Shown: positions 17,901-26,712, counted from the stretch's first letter. The stretch: DNA of 64,000 nucleotides from Actinomadura flavalba DSM 45200 (GCF_000374305.1 NZ_KB894100.1:62001-126000); one strand, 5' to 3'. Numbers and translations: made by a program. The notes: a model not told the origin generated them from the sequence alone.

Positions 17901-20779
17901 TCACCGTCGGTGAGATCGTCAACCGGACGACGCAGAAGCTCGGCCTGCCCGTCGCCCAGACGCCGATGAACTTCGCCACCGCCACGCTCCGCCAGCTCGC
18001 GGAGGCGCTCGACGCCGCCGCGGCGGCGGGCGGCGACGCGGGCGCGACCGAGGTGGTCGTGGGCGCGGCGGCGTGGGCGCGGGCGTTCCGCGTCGACCTC
18101 GACGAGGAACCGCTCGCCCCGCACACCGGGACGTCCGGCGCGGCGGCGGCCGGGCGGTGGTCGCTGCACGACCCGGGGGGCGTCGCGTTCGCGGAACCCC
18201 TGCGACGGGCCTTGGAACGCGCCCAGGGCGGCACCGGCACGCTGCTGTGCCTGCCGCCCGGCTGCGGCGAGGGCGACGTGCTCGCCGCGCTCCAGGCCGC
18301 GCGCGGCACGCTCGGCGGCGAAGCCGGAACCCGGTTCGTGCTCGTGCAGCACGGCGGCCGGGGCGCGGCCGGGCTCGCGCGGACCCTGCGGCAGGAGGCG
18401 CCGCACCTGCGGGTGACGATCGTCGGCCTGCCCGACGAGGCGCCCGAGCCCGACGCGGTGACCGCGCTCGTGCTCGCGGAGGTCGCCGCGACCACCGAGT
18501 TCTCCGAGGCGCACCACGGCGCCGACGGCGTCCGCCGCGTCCCGGTGCTGCGGGCCATGCCCGTCGCCGCCGGGCGCACCGAACCGCCGCTGGACGGCAC
18601 CGACGTGCTGCTCGTCAGCGGCGGCGGCAAGGGCATCACCGCCGAATGCGCGCTGGCCCTCGCCACCTCCACCGGCGCGGCGCTGGCGCTGCTCGGCCGC
18701 TCCGACCCCGACCAGGACGAGGAACTGGCCGCCAACCTGCGCCGGATGCGCGACGCGGGCGCCCGCGTCGCGTACGCGCGCGCCGACGTCACCGACCCCG
18801 ACCGCGTCCGCGCGGCCGTCGCCGAACTGACGGCCGCCACCGGGCCGGTCACCGCCGTCCTGCACGGCGCGGGCCGGAACGAGCCCGCCGCGCTGGCGGC
18901 GCTGACGCCCGAGGACGTCCGCGCCACCTTCGCCCCCAAGATCGACGGGCTGCGCGCGGTGCTGGACGCCGTGGACCCCGGCGACCTGAAGCTGCTGGTC
19001 ACGTTCGGCAGCATCATCGGCCGCGCCGGGCTGCGCGGCGAGGCGCACTACGCGACCGCCAACGAATGGCTCGCGGACCTCACCACCGAGTTCGGTGAAC
19101 AGCACCCCGGCTGCCGGGCGCTGTGCCTGGAATGGTCGGTGTGGTCGGGCGTCGGGATGGGCGAGCGGCTGTCGGTGGTGGAGGGCCTGGCCCGCGAGGG
19201 CATCACGGCCGTCACCCCCGACCAGGGCATCGAGATCCTGCACCGGCTGCTGGCCGACCCGGAGACGCCGCCGGTCGTCGTCATCAGCGGCCGGACCGGG
19301 ACGATCGACACCGTCCGGCACGACCGCCCGGCGCTGCCGCTGCTGCGGTTCGCGGAACGTCCGCTCGTCCGCTACCACGGCGTCGAGATGGTCGCGGAGG
19401 TCGAGCTGAACGCGGGCACCGACCCCTACCTGGCCGACCACCTCCTGGACGGCAACCTGCTGTTCCCGGCGGTGCTCGGACTGGAGGCGCTGGCGCAGGT
19501 CGCCGCGTCGCTGCGCGGCGAGATGACCGCGCCGGTGTTCGAGGACGTCGAGTTCTCCCGGCCCATCCTCGTCCCGCCCGAAGGCGGCACGACCGTGCGG
19601 ATCGCGGCCGTCGCCACCGCCGACGACACCGTCGAGGCCGTCATCCGCAGCGCCGAGACCGGATACGCGGTGGAGCACTTCCGCGCCCGGCTCCGCTACG
19701 GGGACGCGGCCATCCCCGAGGGCGCGCCCGACCAGGTGGGGCCCGGCGTCCCGCCCGTCCCGCTCGACCCCGCGCGGGACCTGTACGGGGGGCTGCTGTT
19801 CCAGGGCGCGCGGTTCCAGCGGCTGCGCCGCTACCACCGCGCCGCCGCCCGGCACGTGGACGCCGAGGTCGCCGCCGAGCAGGCCGCCGACTGGTTCGCG
19901 GCCTACCTGCCCGCCGGGCTGCTGCTCGGCGACCCCGGCGCCCGCGACGCGCTCATGCACGGCAACCAGGTGTGCGTCCCGCACGCCACGCTGCTCCCCT
20001 CGGGGATCGAGCGGGTCTGGCTGCGCCCGGACGGCACCCCGTACGGGCCGCTGCGCTACAGCGCCACCGAGCGCAGCCGCGACGGCGACGTCTACGTGTA
20101 CGACATCGCCGTCCGGACCGAGGACGGCGACCTCGTCGAGCGGTGGGAGGGGCTGCGCCTGCACGCCGTGCGCAAGGGCGACGGCGCCGGGCCGTGGCCC
20201 GTCCCGCTGCTCGGCGGCTACGTCGAACGCGTCCTGGAGGACGTGACCGGCGCCCGCGTCGCGGTCGCCGCCGAACCCGACACCGAACCGGCGGGGGAGC
20301 GCCGGGCGGCGACGGAGCTGACCCTGACGCGGGCGCTGGGACGTCCCGCCGGGGTCCGGCACCGGCCCGACGGACGGCCCGAACTGCCGGACGGGCCGAC
20401 CGTGTCCGCGTCGCACGGCGCGGGCCTGACCCTCGGCACGGCGGCACCGGGACCGCTCGCCTGCGACGTGGAGAGCGTCGTCGGGCGGGACGGGACCGAC
20501 TGGGAGGGGCTGCTGGGCCGGCACCACCGGGTCGCGCGGGCCGTCGCCGACGACTCCGGCGAACCGTTCGACGCCGCCGCGACGCGGACCTGGTCGGCGT
20601 GGGAGTGCCTGCGCAAGGCGGGCCTGCCCGACGACGCGCCGCTCACCCTGGCGGGCGCCCGGCAGGGCGCCTGGACGGTGTTCGCCTCCGGCGCGCTGCG
20701 CGTCGCGACGTGCGTCACGACCGTGCGGGACCGTCCCGACCCGGTCGTCGTCGCCGTCCTCGTGGAAGGAAGGTCGTGA
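14993..20779 (+). CDS. pksE: Iterative type I enediyne polyketide synthase (PKSE)
   Basis: A 1928-residue single-module PKS with the PKSE order KS-AT-ACP-KR-DH-PPTase. KS: Cys212 in DGACSSS, His345 in EGHGTGT, His385 in IGHTKAA. AT: nucleophile Ser655 in GHSLGE. The ACP lies near residues 925-1005, with the phosphopantetheine Ser about 968 in the unusual LHLSSI context typical of PKSE. KR: nucleotide loop SGGGKGIT near 1208. DH: His1483 in DHLLDGNLLFP. The C-terminal phosphopantetheinyl transferase has WSAWECLRKAG near 1866, so the enzyme activates its own ACP. PKSEs iteratively build a C15/C16 polyene that becomes the enediyne core. Length and order are normal. The gene is coupled to UnbU and followed 3 nt later by the thioesterase. 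Confidence 0.97.
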   Translation: MSKLAVVGMACRYPDATSPRELWENALAGRRAFRRLPAERMNPDDYWDADPAAPDKFYARNAAVITDWTFDRVAHKVAGSTYRSTDLTHWLALDVAGRALADAGFPAGDGLPRERTGVVVGNTLTGEFTRANVLRLRWPYVRRAVAATLSGRDGWDDARLGEYLAELEAVYKDPFPEIDEDSLAGGLSNTIAGRVCNFFDLKGGGYTVDGACSSSLLSVATACKALLEGDIDVAVAGGVDLSIDPFEIIGFAKTGALARGEMKLYDRRSNGFWPGEGAGMIVLMREEEARAADHRVYATIAGWGISSDGHGGITRPEVSGYRLALDRAYERAGFDIASVPMFEGHGTGTEVGDRTELTALSEARRAADGAAPPAAISSIKAMIGHTKAAAGVAGLIKAVMAVHDQLLPPTLGCVDPHPVLTDDDPALRALRRAEAWPKDAAPRAGVTAMGFGGINTHIVVEGAGPRRRVAMDSRTRTLTSALQDTELLLVDGDSPAELRDRLASVADFALTLSYAQIGDLAATLHRELRDRPHRAAVVVSSPEDAERRLRALADVLAGGETRHHSADGRSHLARAGRARIGLLFPGQGSGTGTSGGALRRRLPEVEDVYANAELPDAGDMVATAVAQPRIVTGSLAALAALAVLGIEGEAAVGHSLGELSALHWAGAVEESALLRLATERGRAMTEHGLPGTMAGLAAPPAAVDGVIAGLDVVIAGHNGPEQTVIAGTEEAVTAAGANAERAGITWTRLPVSHAFHSPLVAPAAEVFGARLDEERFGRVGRRVISTVTGETLRATEDLAALLRRQITDPVLFAPAVALAAKDVDLFVEAGPGRVLTGLATAVSDVPALALDTDQESLAGLLGVAGAAYVLGAPVRAEALFHGRLLRPLEVGQEFAFLTNPCETLPRPPAEIAASAPAPARTGGADADEDGGDGESTLELLRRMVSQRVELPPELIGDDTGLLDELHLSSITVGEIVNRTTQKLGLPVAQTPMNFATATLRQLAEALDAAAAAGGDAGATEVVVGAAAWARAFRVDLDEEPLAPHTGTSGAAAAGRWSLHDPGGVAFAEPLRRALERAQGGTGTLLCLPPGCGEGDVLAALQAARGTLGGEAGTRFVLVQHGGRGAAGLARTLRQEAPHLRVTIVGLPDEAPEPDAVTALVLAEVAATTEFSEAHHGADGVRRVPVLRAMPVAAGRTEPPLDGTDVLLVSGGGKGITAECALALATSTGAALALLGRSDPDQDEELAANLRRMRDAGARVAYARADVTDPDRVRAAVAELTAATGPVTAVLHGAGRNEPAALAALTPEDVRATFAPKIDGLRAVLDAVDPGDLKLLVTFGSIIGRAGLRGEAHYATANEWLADLTTEFGEQHPGCRALCLEWSVWSGVGMGERLSVVEGLAREGITAVTPDQGIEILHRLLADPETPPVVVISGRTGTIDTVRHDRPALPLLRFAERPLVRYHGVEMVAEVELNAGTDPYLADHLLDGNLLFPAVLGLEALAQVAASLRGEMTAPVFEDVEFSRPILVPPEGGTTVRIAAVATADDTVEAVIRSAETGYAVEHFRARLRYGDAAIPEGAPDQVGPGVPPVPLDPARDLYGGLLFQGARFQRLRRYHRAAARHVDAEVAAEQAADWFAAYLPAGLLLGDPGARDALMHGNQVCVPHATLLPSGIERVWLRPDGTPYGPLRYSATERSRDGDVYVYDIAVRTEDGDLVERWEGLRLHAVRKGDGAGPWPVPLLGGYVERVLEDVTGARVAVAAEPDTEPAGERRAATELTLTRALGRPAGVRHRPDGRPELPDGPTVSASHGAGLTLGTAAPGPLACDVESVVGRDGTDWEGLLGRHHRVARAVADDSGEPFDAAATRTWSAWECLRKAGLPDDAPLTLAGARQGAWTVFASGALRVATCVTTVRDRPDPVVVAVLVEGRS

Positions 20780-20782
20780 GAC

Positions 20783-21232
20783 ATGGACCGCTACTACGAG
20801 ATCCACCACGTGGTGGGTTTCGAAGAGACCAACATCGTGGGGAACGTCTACTACGTCAACTACCTGCGCTGGCAGGGCCGCTGCCGGGAGATGTTCCTGC
20901 GCGACCAGGCGCCGGAGGTGCTGGCCGACATCGCCGACGACCTGAAGCTGTTCACGCTCAAGGTCGACTGTGAGTTCTTCGCCGAGATCACCGCGTTCGA
21001 CGAGCTGTCGATCCGGATGCGGCTGCTGGAACTCGGGCAGACGCAACTGGAGTTCGGCTTCGACTACGTCCGGGTGACCGGCGGGACCGAACTGCTCATC
21101 GCCCGGGGCCGGCAGCGCGTCGCGTGCATGCGCGGCCCCAACACGCGCACCGTCCCGGCGCGGGTGCCCGACGCGCTCGTCCGCGCGCTGGAACCCTACC
21201 GGCCGGCCGCGCCGGCGAGGAGCCCGGCATGA
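20783..21232 (+). CDS. tebC: Enediyne hot-dog thioesterase (E10/TEBC)
   Basis: A 149-residue 4-hydroxybenzoyl-CoA-type hot-dog thioesterase. The N-terminal YEIHHVVGFEETNIVGNVYYVNYLRWQG segment contains the E10 signature, where homologues use Arg/Glu/Asn-type residues to hydrolyse the polyene from PKSE. In C-1027 and related pathways PKSE plus E10 yields a linear heptaene. The ATG lies 3 nt after the PKSE stop, and its own stop overlaps the next start (ATGA). PKSE-E10 adjacency is diagnostic for enediyne clusters. Confidence 0.95.
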   Translation: MDRYYEIHHVVGFEETNIVGNVYYVNYLRWQGRCREMFLRDQAPEVLADIADDLKLFTLKVDCEFFAEITAFDELSIRMRLLELGQTQLEFGFDYVRVTGGTELLIARGRQRVACMRGPNTRTVPARVPDALVRALEPYRPAAPARSPA

Positions 21233-21747
21233 GCGACCCGCGTCCCTCGGTCGAGGACCAGCGCGAGCTGCGCCGCACCTTCGGCGCCTTCGCCACCGGC
21301 GTGACCGTCGTGACCGTGGGCGGGCGTTCCCCGCACGCGATGACGGCCAACGCGTTCACCTCCGTCTCGCTCGACCCGCCGCTGGTGCTGATCTGCGTGC
21401 GCCGCGACGCGGTCATGCACGACCGGCTGGACGGGCCGTTCGGCGTCTCGGTGCTCGGCGCCGGGCAGGAGGAGGTGGCGCGGCGGTTCGCCGACCGCTG
21501 GCGCCCGCTCGGCGCCGCCCAGTTCGACGGGGTGGACCACACCCCCGGCGAGCTGACCGGCGCGCCGCTCATCGACGGCGCGCTCGCCCACTTCGAGTGC
21601 GAACTGTGGAAGACCTGCGACGGCGGCGACCACACGATCTTCGTGGCGCGGCTGCTCGGCATGGCACCGCTCGCGGACGGCGATCCGCTGCTGTTCTACC
21701 GGGGCCGCTTCCGCCGCCTCGGCGCCACCAAGGAGGTGACGGCATGA
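21229..21747 (+). CDS. Flavin reductase (SgcE6/HpaC-like)
   Basis: A 172-residue flavin reductase-like FMN-binding protein: FATGVTVVTVGGRSPHAMTA near residues 21-40, SLDPPLVLICV near 47-57, and the C-terminal LLFYRGRFRRLG typical of HpaC-type reductases. Such proteins supply FADH2 to two-component monooxygenases; SgcE6 does so for the C-1027 hydroxylase SgcC and halogenase SgcC3. Here the likely client is the HpaB-type hydroxylase at 40051-41613, and perhaps the acyl-CoA-dehydrogenase-like monooxygenases. Both ends overlap neighbours by ATGA, so it is firmly in the PKSE operon. Confidence 0.9.
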   Translation: MSDPRPSVEDQRELRRTFGAFATGVTVVTVGGRSPHAMTANAFTSVSLDPPLVLICVRRDAVMHDRLDGPFGVSVLGAGQEEVARRFADRWRPLGAAQFDGVDHTPGELTGAPLIDGALAHFECELWKTCDGGDHTIFVARLLGMAPLADGDPLLFYRGRFRRLGATKEVTA

Positions 21748-23108
21748 CGGCCACCGCGCCGCCCCGCGCGAGCGGGATCGGGAAGACGCCGCCGGGGACC
21801 TCGGTGTCCGAGGCGCCCAAGCTGCTGCGGCAGCTCGTCTTCGACCGGCTCGGCATGATGACCGACGCGGCCCGGCGCGGCGACGCCGTCCGGCTCGTCA
21901 TCGGGCCGCGCACGATGTACTTCTTCAACCATCCCGACCACGCCAAGCACGTCCTCGCCGACAACCCCGGCAACTACCACAAGGGCGTCGGGCTGCGGCA
22001 GGCGCGGCGCGCGCTCGGCGACGGGCTGCTGACGAGCGAGGGCGCGCTGTGGCGCGAGCAGCGCTCGGTCGTCCGCCCCGCGTTCCAGTCCCGGCGGATC
22101 AACGCGCAGGCGGACGTCGTCGCGCAGGAGGCCGCGCACCTCGTCGAGCGCCTGCGGGCGCAGACCGGGCGCGGCCCGGTGGACGTCGTGCACGAGATGA
22201 CCGGGCTCACGCTCGGCGTCCTCGGCCGCACCCTGCTCGACGCCGACCTCGGCGCGCACAGCTCCCTGGCCGGGGCGTTCGAGGCCGTCCAGGACCAGGC
22301 CATGTTCGAGATGGTCACGCAGGGCGTGGTGCCGCTGTGGTCGCCGCTGCCCAAGCAGGTGCGGTTCCGCCGCGCCCGCCGGGAGCTGGACCGCGTCGTC
22401 GGGCTGCTGGCGGCGGAGCGGACCGTCGAGGGCGGCGACGACGCGCTGTCGCGGCTGCTGGTGTCGGTCCGCAAGGAGAGCGACCGCAAGCTGGCCGCGC
22501 GGCGGCTGCGCGACGAGCTCGTCACGCTGCTGCTGGCCGGGCACGAGACGACCGCCAGCACGCTCGGCTGGTCGTTCTACCTGCTGGACCGGCATCCGGA
22601 GGTGCAGCGGCGGCTGCGCGCGGAGGTGCGCGAGGTCCTGGGGGACCGCACGCCCACCTTCGAGGACCTGCACCGGATGCCGTACACGCACGCCGTCCTC
22701 CAGGAGGTCATGCGGCTCTATCCGCCGGTGTGGCTGCTGTCGCGGATCTCCCAGGAGGACGACGTCGTCGGCGGCTACCACGTCCCGGCGGGCCGCGACG
22801 TGCTGGTGTCGCCGTACGCGATGCACCGGAACCAGGAGTTCTGGGGGCCGGACGCCGAGAGCTTCGACCCGTCCCGGTTCGAGGGGTCGGGGGCGGCGCA
22901 GCGGCCCAAGTACGCCTACCTGCCGTTCGGCGCCGGGCCGCGCTTCTGCGTCGGCAACCAGCTCGGCATGATGGAGGCCGCCTTCGTGCTGGCGATGGTC
23001 CTCCGGGACCTGCGGCTGACCAAGGTGCCCGAGCACCGCGTCGTCGCCGAGCCGATGCTGTCGCTGCGCGTGCGCGGCGGGCTTCCGATGACGGTCCACG
23101 CCGCCTGA
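21744..23108 (+). CDS. Cytochrome P450
   Basis: A 454-residue P450. The I-helix oxygen-binding motif is LLLAGHETTAS, the ExxR motif is in LQEVMRLYPP (about residue 330), and the heme loop FGAGPRFCVGNQ places the ligand at about Cys402. The length and motifs resemble CYP102/CYP4-like bacterial P450s found beside enediyne PKS cassettes (SgcE7 position). It probably oxidises the nascent enediyne core. Its ATG overlaps the flavin reductase stop, and a terminator-like hairpin follows the gene. Confidence 0.92.
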   Translation: MTATAPPRASGIGKTPPGTSVSEAPKLLRQLVFDRLGMMTDAARRGDAVRLVIGPRTMYFFNHPDHAKHVLADNPGNYHKGVGLRQARRALGDGLLTSEGALWREQRSVVRPAFQSRRINAQADVVAQEAAHLVERLRAQTGRGPVDVVHEMTGLTLGVLGRTLLDADLGAHSSLAGAFEAVQDQAMFEMVTQGVVPLWSPLPKQVRFRRARRELDRVVGLLAAERTVEGGDDALSRLLVSVRKESDRKLAARRLRDELVTLLLAGHETTASTLGWSFYLLDRHPEVQRRLRAEVREVLGDRTPTFEDLHRMPYTHAVLQEVMRLYPPVWLLSRISQEDDVVGGYHVPAGRDVLVSPYAMHRNQEFWGPDAESFDPSRFEGSGAAQRPKYAYLPFGAGPRFCVGNQLGMMEAAFVLAMVLRDLRLTKVPEHRVVAEPMLSLRVRGGLPMTVHAA

Positions 23109-23135
23109 GACCGGCGGGCTCCGTCCCGCCCCCGG

Positions 23136-23175
23136 CACCGGGTCACGCGCACGCGTGGCCCGGTGTTGGTTTTTC
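23136..23175 (+). terminator. Hairpin with T-run after the PKSE operon
   Basis: Arms 23136-23149 and 23152-23165 pair over 14 positions with one G-T pair, followed by TTGGTTTTT. It lies 28 bp after the P450 stop and marks the end of the UnbL-to-P450 transcript. Confidence 0.75.
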
Positions 23176-23181
23176 ACCGGC

Positions 23182-23248
23182 TATGTCGAAATGTGCGGCA
23201 ATCGAGCTGCTGACCCTTTGTGTTTTCCGCGTCGCACGCTCGGAGATG
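23182..23248. promoter_or_regulatory. Paired 16-bp cluster element before the DUF5987-GMC operon
   Basis: The plus-reading site CGCACGCTCGGAGATG is at 23233-23248, 125 bp before the start at 23374. The opposed partner TATGTC-N5-GTGCG at 23182-23197 is degenerate. The rest of 23109-23373 holds the terminator and a relatively AT-rich stretch, consistent with a promoter. Confidence 0.6.
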
Positions 23249-23373
23249 CGTCGCCGCTTTGCCCGGTTCGATTATGGAGCCGTTTCTTCACTGCGCTTTT
23301 TTCATCAGCTTTACCCCGGAAATGGGCCGCCGGCGCGGCGGCCCTTCCGATGTCAAGGACAGGAGGCGCGCCC

Positions 23374-23937
23374 ATGACGCCGGACGCGGAAGACGACAGG
23401 CGACGAACGACCCTGGAGGCGTTCGCTGACACGATCATTCCCGGCGAGCGGCGAGGTCCGGACGACCGCAGCGTCGCCGGTGCCGCGCCCGGCCCCGGCG
23501 CCGTCGCGGCGGGCGCCGTGGAACTGCTGGAGACCCCGGCCGTCGGCATCGTGGACGACCTCGGCGTGCTCGCCGGGCTGCTGAACGAGCACGCCGAGCT
23601 GCACGCGCGGATCAACGACCTGGTCCTCGACCGGGACGTGCCCCCGTTCGTCGCGCTGGACTTCGCCGAGCGCACCGCCCTCGTCCGGGCGCTGGTCGCC
23701 CCCGGCCACCCCGAGAAGGACATGTGGGTGTCGCTCGCGCTGTTCAGCAACATGGCGTTCGACACCGCCCCGCACCTGCACACCACCGACGCCCTCGACG
23801 CCGGTCACCCCGGCCTGCGCACGATGGGCCTGTTCCCCCCAGACGCCGACGGGCTCCACCGCTTCCCCGAGTTCTCCTACGGCCGTCCTCTCGCCTCCGT
23901 CCACCCCCGGACCACGCCCTCAGGGAGCCCCGAATGA
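23374..23937 (+). CDS. DUF5987 family protein of enediyne clusters
   Basis: A 187-residue protein resembling small subunits that partner GMC oxidoreductases (compare gluconate 2-dehydrogenase subunit 3). It starts RRTTLEAFADTIIPGERRGP, the usual start of that fold after a signal peptide, and contains HTTDALDAGHPGLRTMGL. DUF5987 proteins occur in nine-membered enediyne clusters, next to the GMC oxidoreductase. Its stop overlaps the GMC start (ATGA), supporting a two-protein complex. No signal peptide is seen, so it is probably cytoplasmic. The precise reaction is unknown. Confidence 0.75.
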   Translation: MTPDAEDDRRRTTLEAFADTIIPGERRGPDDRSVAGAAPGPGAVAAGAVELLETPAVGIVDDLGVLAGLLNEHAELHARINDLVLDRDVPPFVALDFAERTALVRALVAPGHPEKDMWVSLALFSNMAFDTAPHLHTTDALDAGHPGLRTMGLFPPDADGLHRFPEFSYGRPLASVHPRTTPSGSPE

Positions 23938-25589
23938 CGACGAGCCGCGAAAGCACCGACGTCCTGGTGATCGGCACCGGCTTCGGCGGTGCCATCGCCG
24001 CCTACCACCTGGCGGCCGGCGGTGCCCGCGTCACCATGCTGGAGCGCGGCCCCTGGCTGGCCGGGGACGACTTCGACCACGACTTCAAGCTCGGCTCCTC
24101 CTACACCCGCATCTTCGACTTCGTCGTCGGCGACGGCATGAGCCTGCTCGGCGGCAACTGCGTCGGCGGCGGCAGCGTCGTGTACTTCGCCGCGATGCCG
24201 CGCGCCCCGCGCTTCGTCTTCGACCGGCACGGCAGCATCGGCCGCCGCATGTGGCCGCGCTCGCTGTCGCGCGACGCGCTGGAGCCCTGGTACGACCGCG
24301 TCGAGGAGGCCCTGCCGGTCGTCCGCCAGGACTGGGACGAGATCACCTACGCGGGCGGCCTGTGGGCGGCGGCGTGCGCGCACTCGGGCGGCACCGCCAA
24401 CCCCGTCCCCGTCGCCGTCGACAACGCCAAGTGCGTCAACTGCAACTGGATGATGGCGGGCTGCAAGTTCGACGCCAAGCGCTCGCTGCTGTTCAACTAC
24501 CTGCCCGCCGCCGTCGCGCACGGCGCCGAGATCCGCCCGCTGCACGAGGTCCAGCACCTCACCCGCACCGACGACGGCGGCTACACCGTCCACTACAACG
24601 TCGTGGACGACGAGGACTACCGCGTCCACGTCGGCACCGGCGTCATCGACGCCAAGATCGTCATCCTCGCCGCCGGGGCCGGCGCGACGCCCGTCATCCT
24701 CCAGCGCTCCGAGGCGGCGCTCGGCCGGATGCCGCACGCCGTCGGCCGCTACTTCTCCGGCAACGGCGAACGGCTCAACACCGCCGTGATCGACGAGGAG
24801 CGCGTCCGGTCCGTCCTCGGCCTGGACCGCGGCGACGGCATCGGCTACGCCGCCAACCAGATCGGGCGCGGCCCCGTCGTGGCCAACTGGGACAAGCTGG
24901 ACGGCTCGCTGCCCGAGCACTCCCGGTTCTCGCTGGAGCAGCTCTACTTCCCGCCCGGCCTCGGCACGATCCTCGCCCAGGTCCCCGACGCGGTCGGCCC
25001 GAGCTGGTTCGGGCCGCAGAAGAAGGAGATGCTGAGCCGCTGGCAGTCCTGGCTCACCATCTTCACCATGTCCGAGGACGACAACGAGGGCGTGTTCGGC
25101 CCGCCGCCCGCCACCGGCAACGCCCTCCGGCTCTCCCAGCAGATGCTCGGCCGCGGCAACCTGCGCTACGACCCGACCGTCAACACCCTGCGCGGCTGGG
25201 CCGAGTCCGACGCCGAGGTCCGCCGCATCATCGAACGCGACGGCATCGGCAAGGTCATGCCGTGGACCAACGACGTCGTCGGCGCCTACACCGTGCACCC
25301 GCTCGCGTCCTGCCGCATCGGCGACGACCCGGCCACCTCCGCGCTGGACGACGGGCACGAGCTGCGCGGCCACCCCGGGATCTTCGTCACCGACGGATCG
25401 GCCGTCCCGGCCGGGCTCACCGTCAACCCGGCGATGACCATCGCGGCCCTCGCGGAGCGGGCGATGCCCGGTATCGTCGCGGCGGCGCGCGAACGCGGCG
25501 TCGACGTCGTCTACGGCGCCCCCGGGCCCGGCGGCGAGACGTCCGGGCGCGACGCCGTCCTGCCCCTCGTCCCCGCCGCCCGGCGCTGA
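23934..25589 (+). CDS. FAD-dependent GMC-type oxidoreductase (SgcE9-like)
   Basis: A 551-residue GMC oxidoreductase. FAD-binding GTGFGGAIAAYHLAAGG is at residues 14-30; GGNCVGGGSVVYFAAMP near 75-91 is the second FAD motif. The C-terminal VHPLASCRIG (about residue 458) carries the catalytic His, followed by DGSAVPAGLTVNPAMTIAALAERA. A cluster of Cys residues, CVNCNWMMAGC near 166-176, is unusual for GMC enzymes and could bind metal or form disulfides. Homologues (E9) are conserved in nine-membered enediyne clusters. Coupled to DUF5987 by ATGA overlap, which suggests a two-subunit dehydrogenase. Confidence 0.88.
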   Translation: MTTSRESTDVLVIGTGFGGAIAAYHLAAGGARVTMLERGPWLAGDDFDHDFKLGSSYTRIFDFVVGDGMSLLGGNCVGGGSVVYFAAMPRAPRFVFDRHGSIGRRMWPRSLSRDALEPWYDRVEEALPVVRQDWDEITYAGGLWAAACAHSGGTANPVPVAVDNAKCVNCNWMMAGCKFDAKRSLLFNYLPAAVAHGAEIRPLHEVQHLTRTDDGGYTVHYNVVDDEDYRVHVGTGVIDAKIVILAAGAGATPVILQRSEAALGRMPHAVGRYFSGNGERLNTAVIDEERVRSVLGLDRGDGIGYAANQIGRGPVVANWDKLDGSLPEHSRFSLEQLYFPPGLGTILAQVPDAVGPSWFGPQKKEMLSRWQSWLTIFTMSEDDNEGVFGPPPATGNALRLSQQMLGRGNLRYDPTVNTLRGWAESDAEVRRIIERDGIGKVMPWTNDVVGAYTVHPLASCRIGDDPATSALDDGHELRGHPGIFVTDGSAVPAGLTVNPAMTIAALAERAMPGIVAAARERGVDVVYGAPGPGGETSGRDAVLPLVPAARR

Positions 25590-25605
25590 CCACGGGAGAG
25601 ACCCG

Positions 25606-26661
25606 GTGACGCGACTGTTCGCCCACGCCACGCGCCGTCAGGCGCCCGGCCAGATCTCGTATGTGGCACCGATCCGCTACGAAGCGGCACACGGCCTCGT
25701 CGCGGACGTGTACGCGCAGGTGGAACGGGACTTCGGGCTGCTGGCGCCGCCCGTCATCCTGCACGCGCCCGCGCCGGACGTCCTGGCCGCCGCGTGGGCG
25801 CTGCTGCGGGAGACGCTCGTCGCCGGAGACCCGGCCCGCCGCGCCGTCAAGGAGGCCGTCGCGGCGGGCGTGTCCCGCGCCAACACCTGCCCGTACTGCG
25901 TCGACGTGCACGGCGCCATGCTGTTCGGGCTCGCCCGCGACGCCGACGCCGCCGCCGTGGCGGCGGGCCGGTTCGACGCCGTCGGTGACCGGCGGCTGCG
26001 CGAGGCCGTCACCTGGGCGGCCCGCACCGGCACCGACCCGCGCGCCCCCGCCCCGGTGGAGGACGCCCACCGGGCCGAGACCACCGGGGTCGCCCTGGCC
26101 TTCCACTACTACAACCGGATGGTGAGCGTCTTCCTGCCCGGCTCGCCGTTCCCGCCGGGCGCCTCACCGCGCGTGCGGGGCGGGCTCAGCCGCGTCGTGG
26201 GCCGGACGATGCGGAGCAGCGCCCGGCGGGCGTACCCGCCGGGCGCGGCGCTGCCGCTGCTCCCCGCCGACACGGCCGCCCCGGCGGGTTCCGGGGCGGT
26301 CTGGGCGGCGGGCGACCCGGTCATCACCGAGACGTTCGCGCGCGTCGCGGCCGTCCTTGCGGCGGCCGGGGAACGGTCGCTGCCCGGCACCGTGCGCGCC
26401 CTGGTCACCGAGCGCGTCGCGGCCTGGGACGGCAAGGCGCCCCCGCTCGCCGGAGACCCCCTCGGCGGCGCCCTGGACGCGCTGCCCGAGGCGGACCGCC
26501 CGGCGGGCCGCCTCGCGCTGCTGACGGCCCTGGCCGCCTACCGGGTGGACGACCGCGTCGTCGCGGACTTCCGCGCGACCGCGCCGGACGACGCGACGCT
26601 CGTCGAGGCCGTCGCCTGGTCGGCGTTCACCGCCGCGTGCCGGGTCGGCGCGGCGGTCTGA
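25606..26661 (+). CDS. AhpD/carboxymuconolactone-decarboxylase-like protein
   Basis: A 351-residue protein with an AhpD-type core. The motif NTCPYCVDVHGAML (about residues 88-101) gives the C-x-x-C...H redox centre of AhpD proteins, and a second helical half follows to residue 350. The length is about twice a single AhpD domain, as in duplicated family members. It is the last gene of the DUF5987-GMC operon (GTG 25606, 16 nt after the GMC stop) and is followed by a strong terminator. It may handle a peroxide or thiol step, but the substrate is unknown. Confidence 0.75.
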   Translation: MTRLFAHATRRQAPGQISYVAPIRYEAAHGLVADVYAQVERDFGLLAPPVILHAPAPDVLAAAWALLRETLVAGDPARRAVKEAVAAGVSRANTCPYCVDVHGAMLFGLARDADAAAVAAGRFDAVGDRRLREAVTWAARTGTDPRAPAPVEDAHRAETTGVALAFHYYNRMVSVFLPGSPFPPGASPRVRGGLSRVVGRTMRSSARRAYPPGAALPLLPADTAAPAGSGAVWAAGDPVITETFARVAAVLAAAGERSLPGTVRALVTERVAAWDGKAPPLAGDPLGGALDALPEADRPAGRLALLTALAAYRVDDRVVADFRATAPDDATLVEAVAWSAFTAACRVGAAV

Positions 26662-26669
26662 CCGACGAC

Positions 26670-26712
26670 GAAACGGTGCCCCCGGCCGAATCTCGGCCGG
26701 GGGCACCGTTTC
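26670..26712. terminator. Perfect bidirectional hairpin terminator
   Basis: Arms 26670-26689 and 26693-26712 are perfectly complementary over 20 bp with a 3-nt loop, flanked by A- and T-containing ends (GAAAC...GTTTC). It separates the convergent genes ending at 26661 and 26766. Confidence 0.92.

Noticed and set aside
14870..21046. Very long open frame on the minus strand opposite the PKS gene
   Set aside because: It is a by-product of extreme GC3 codon use in PKSE; the translation is low-complexity Arg/Gly/His/Pro-rich with no domain, and no ribosome site fits.
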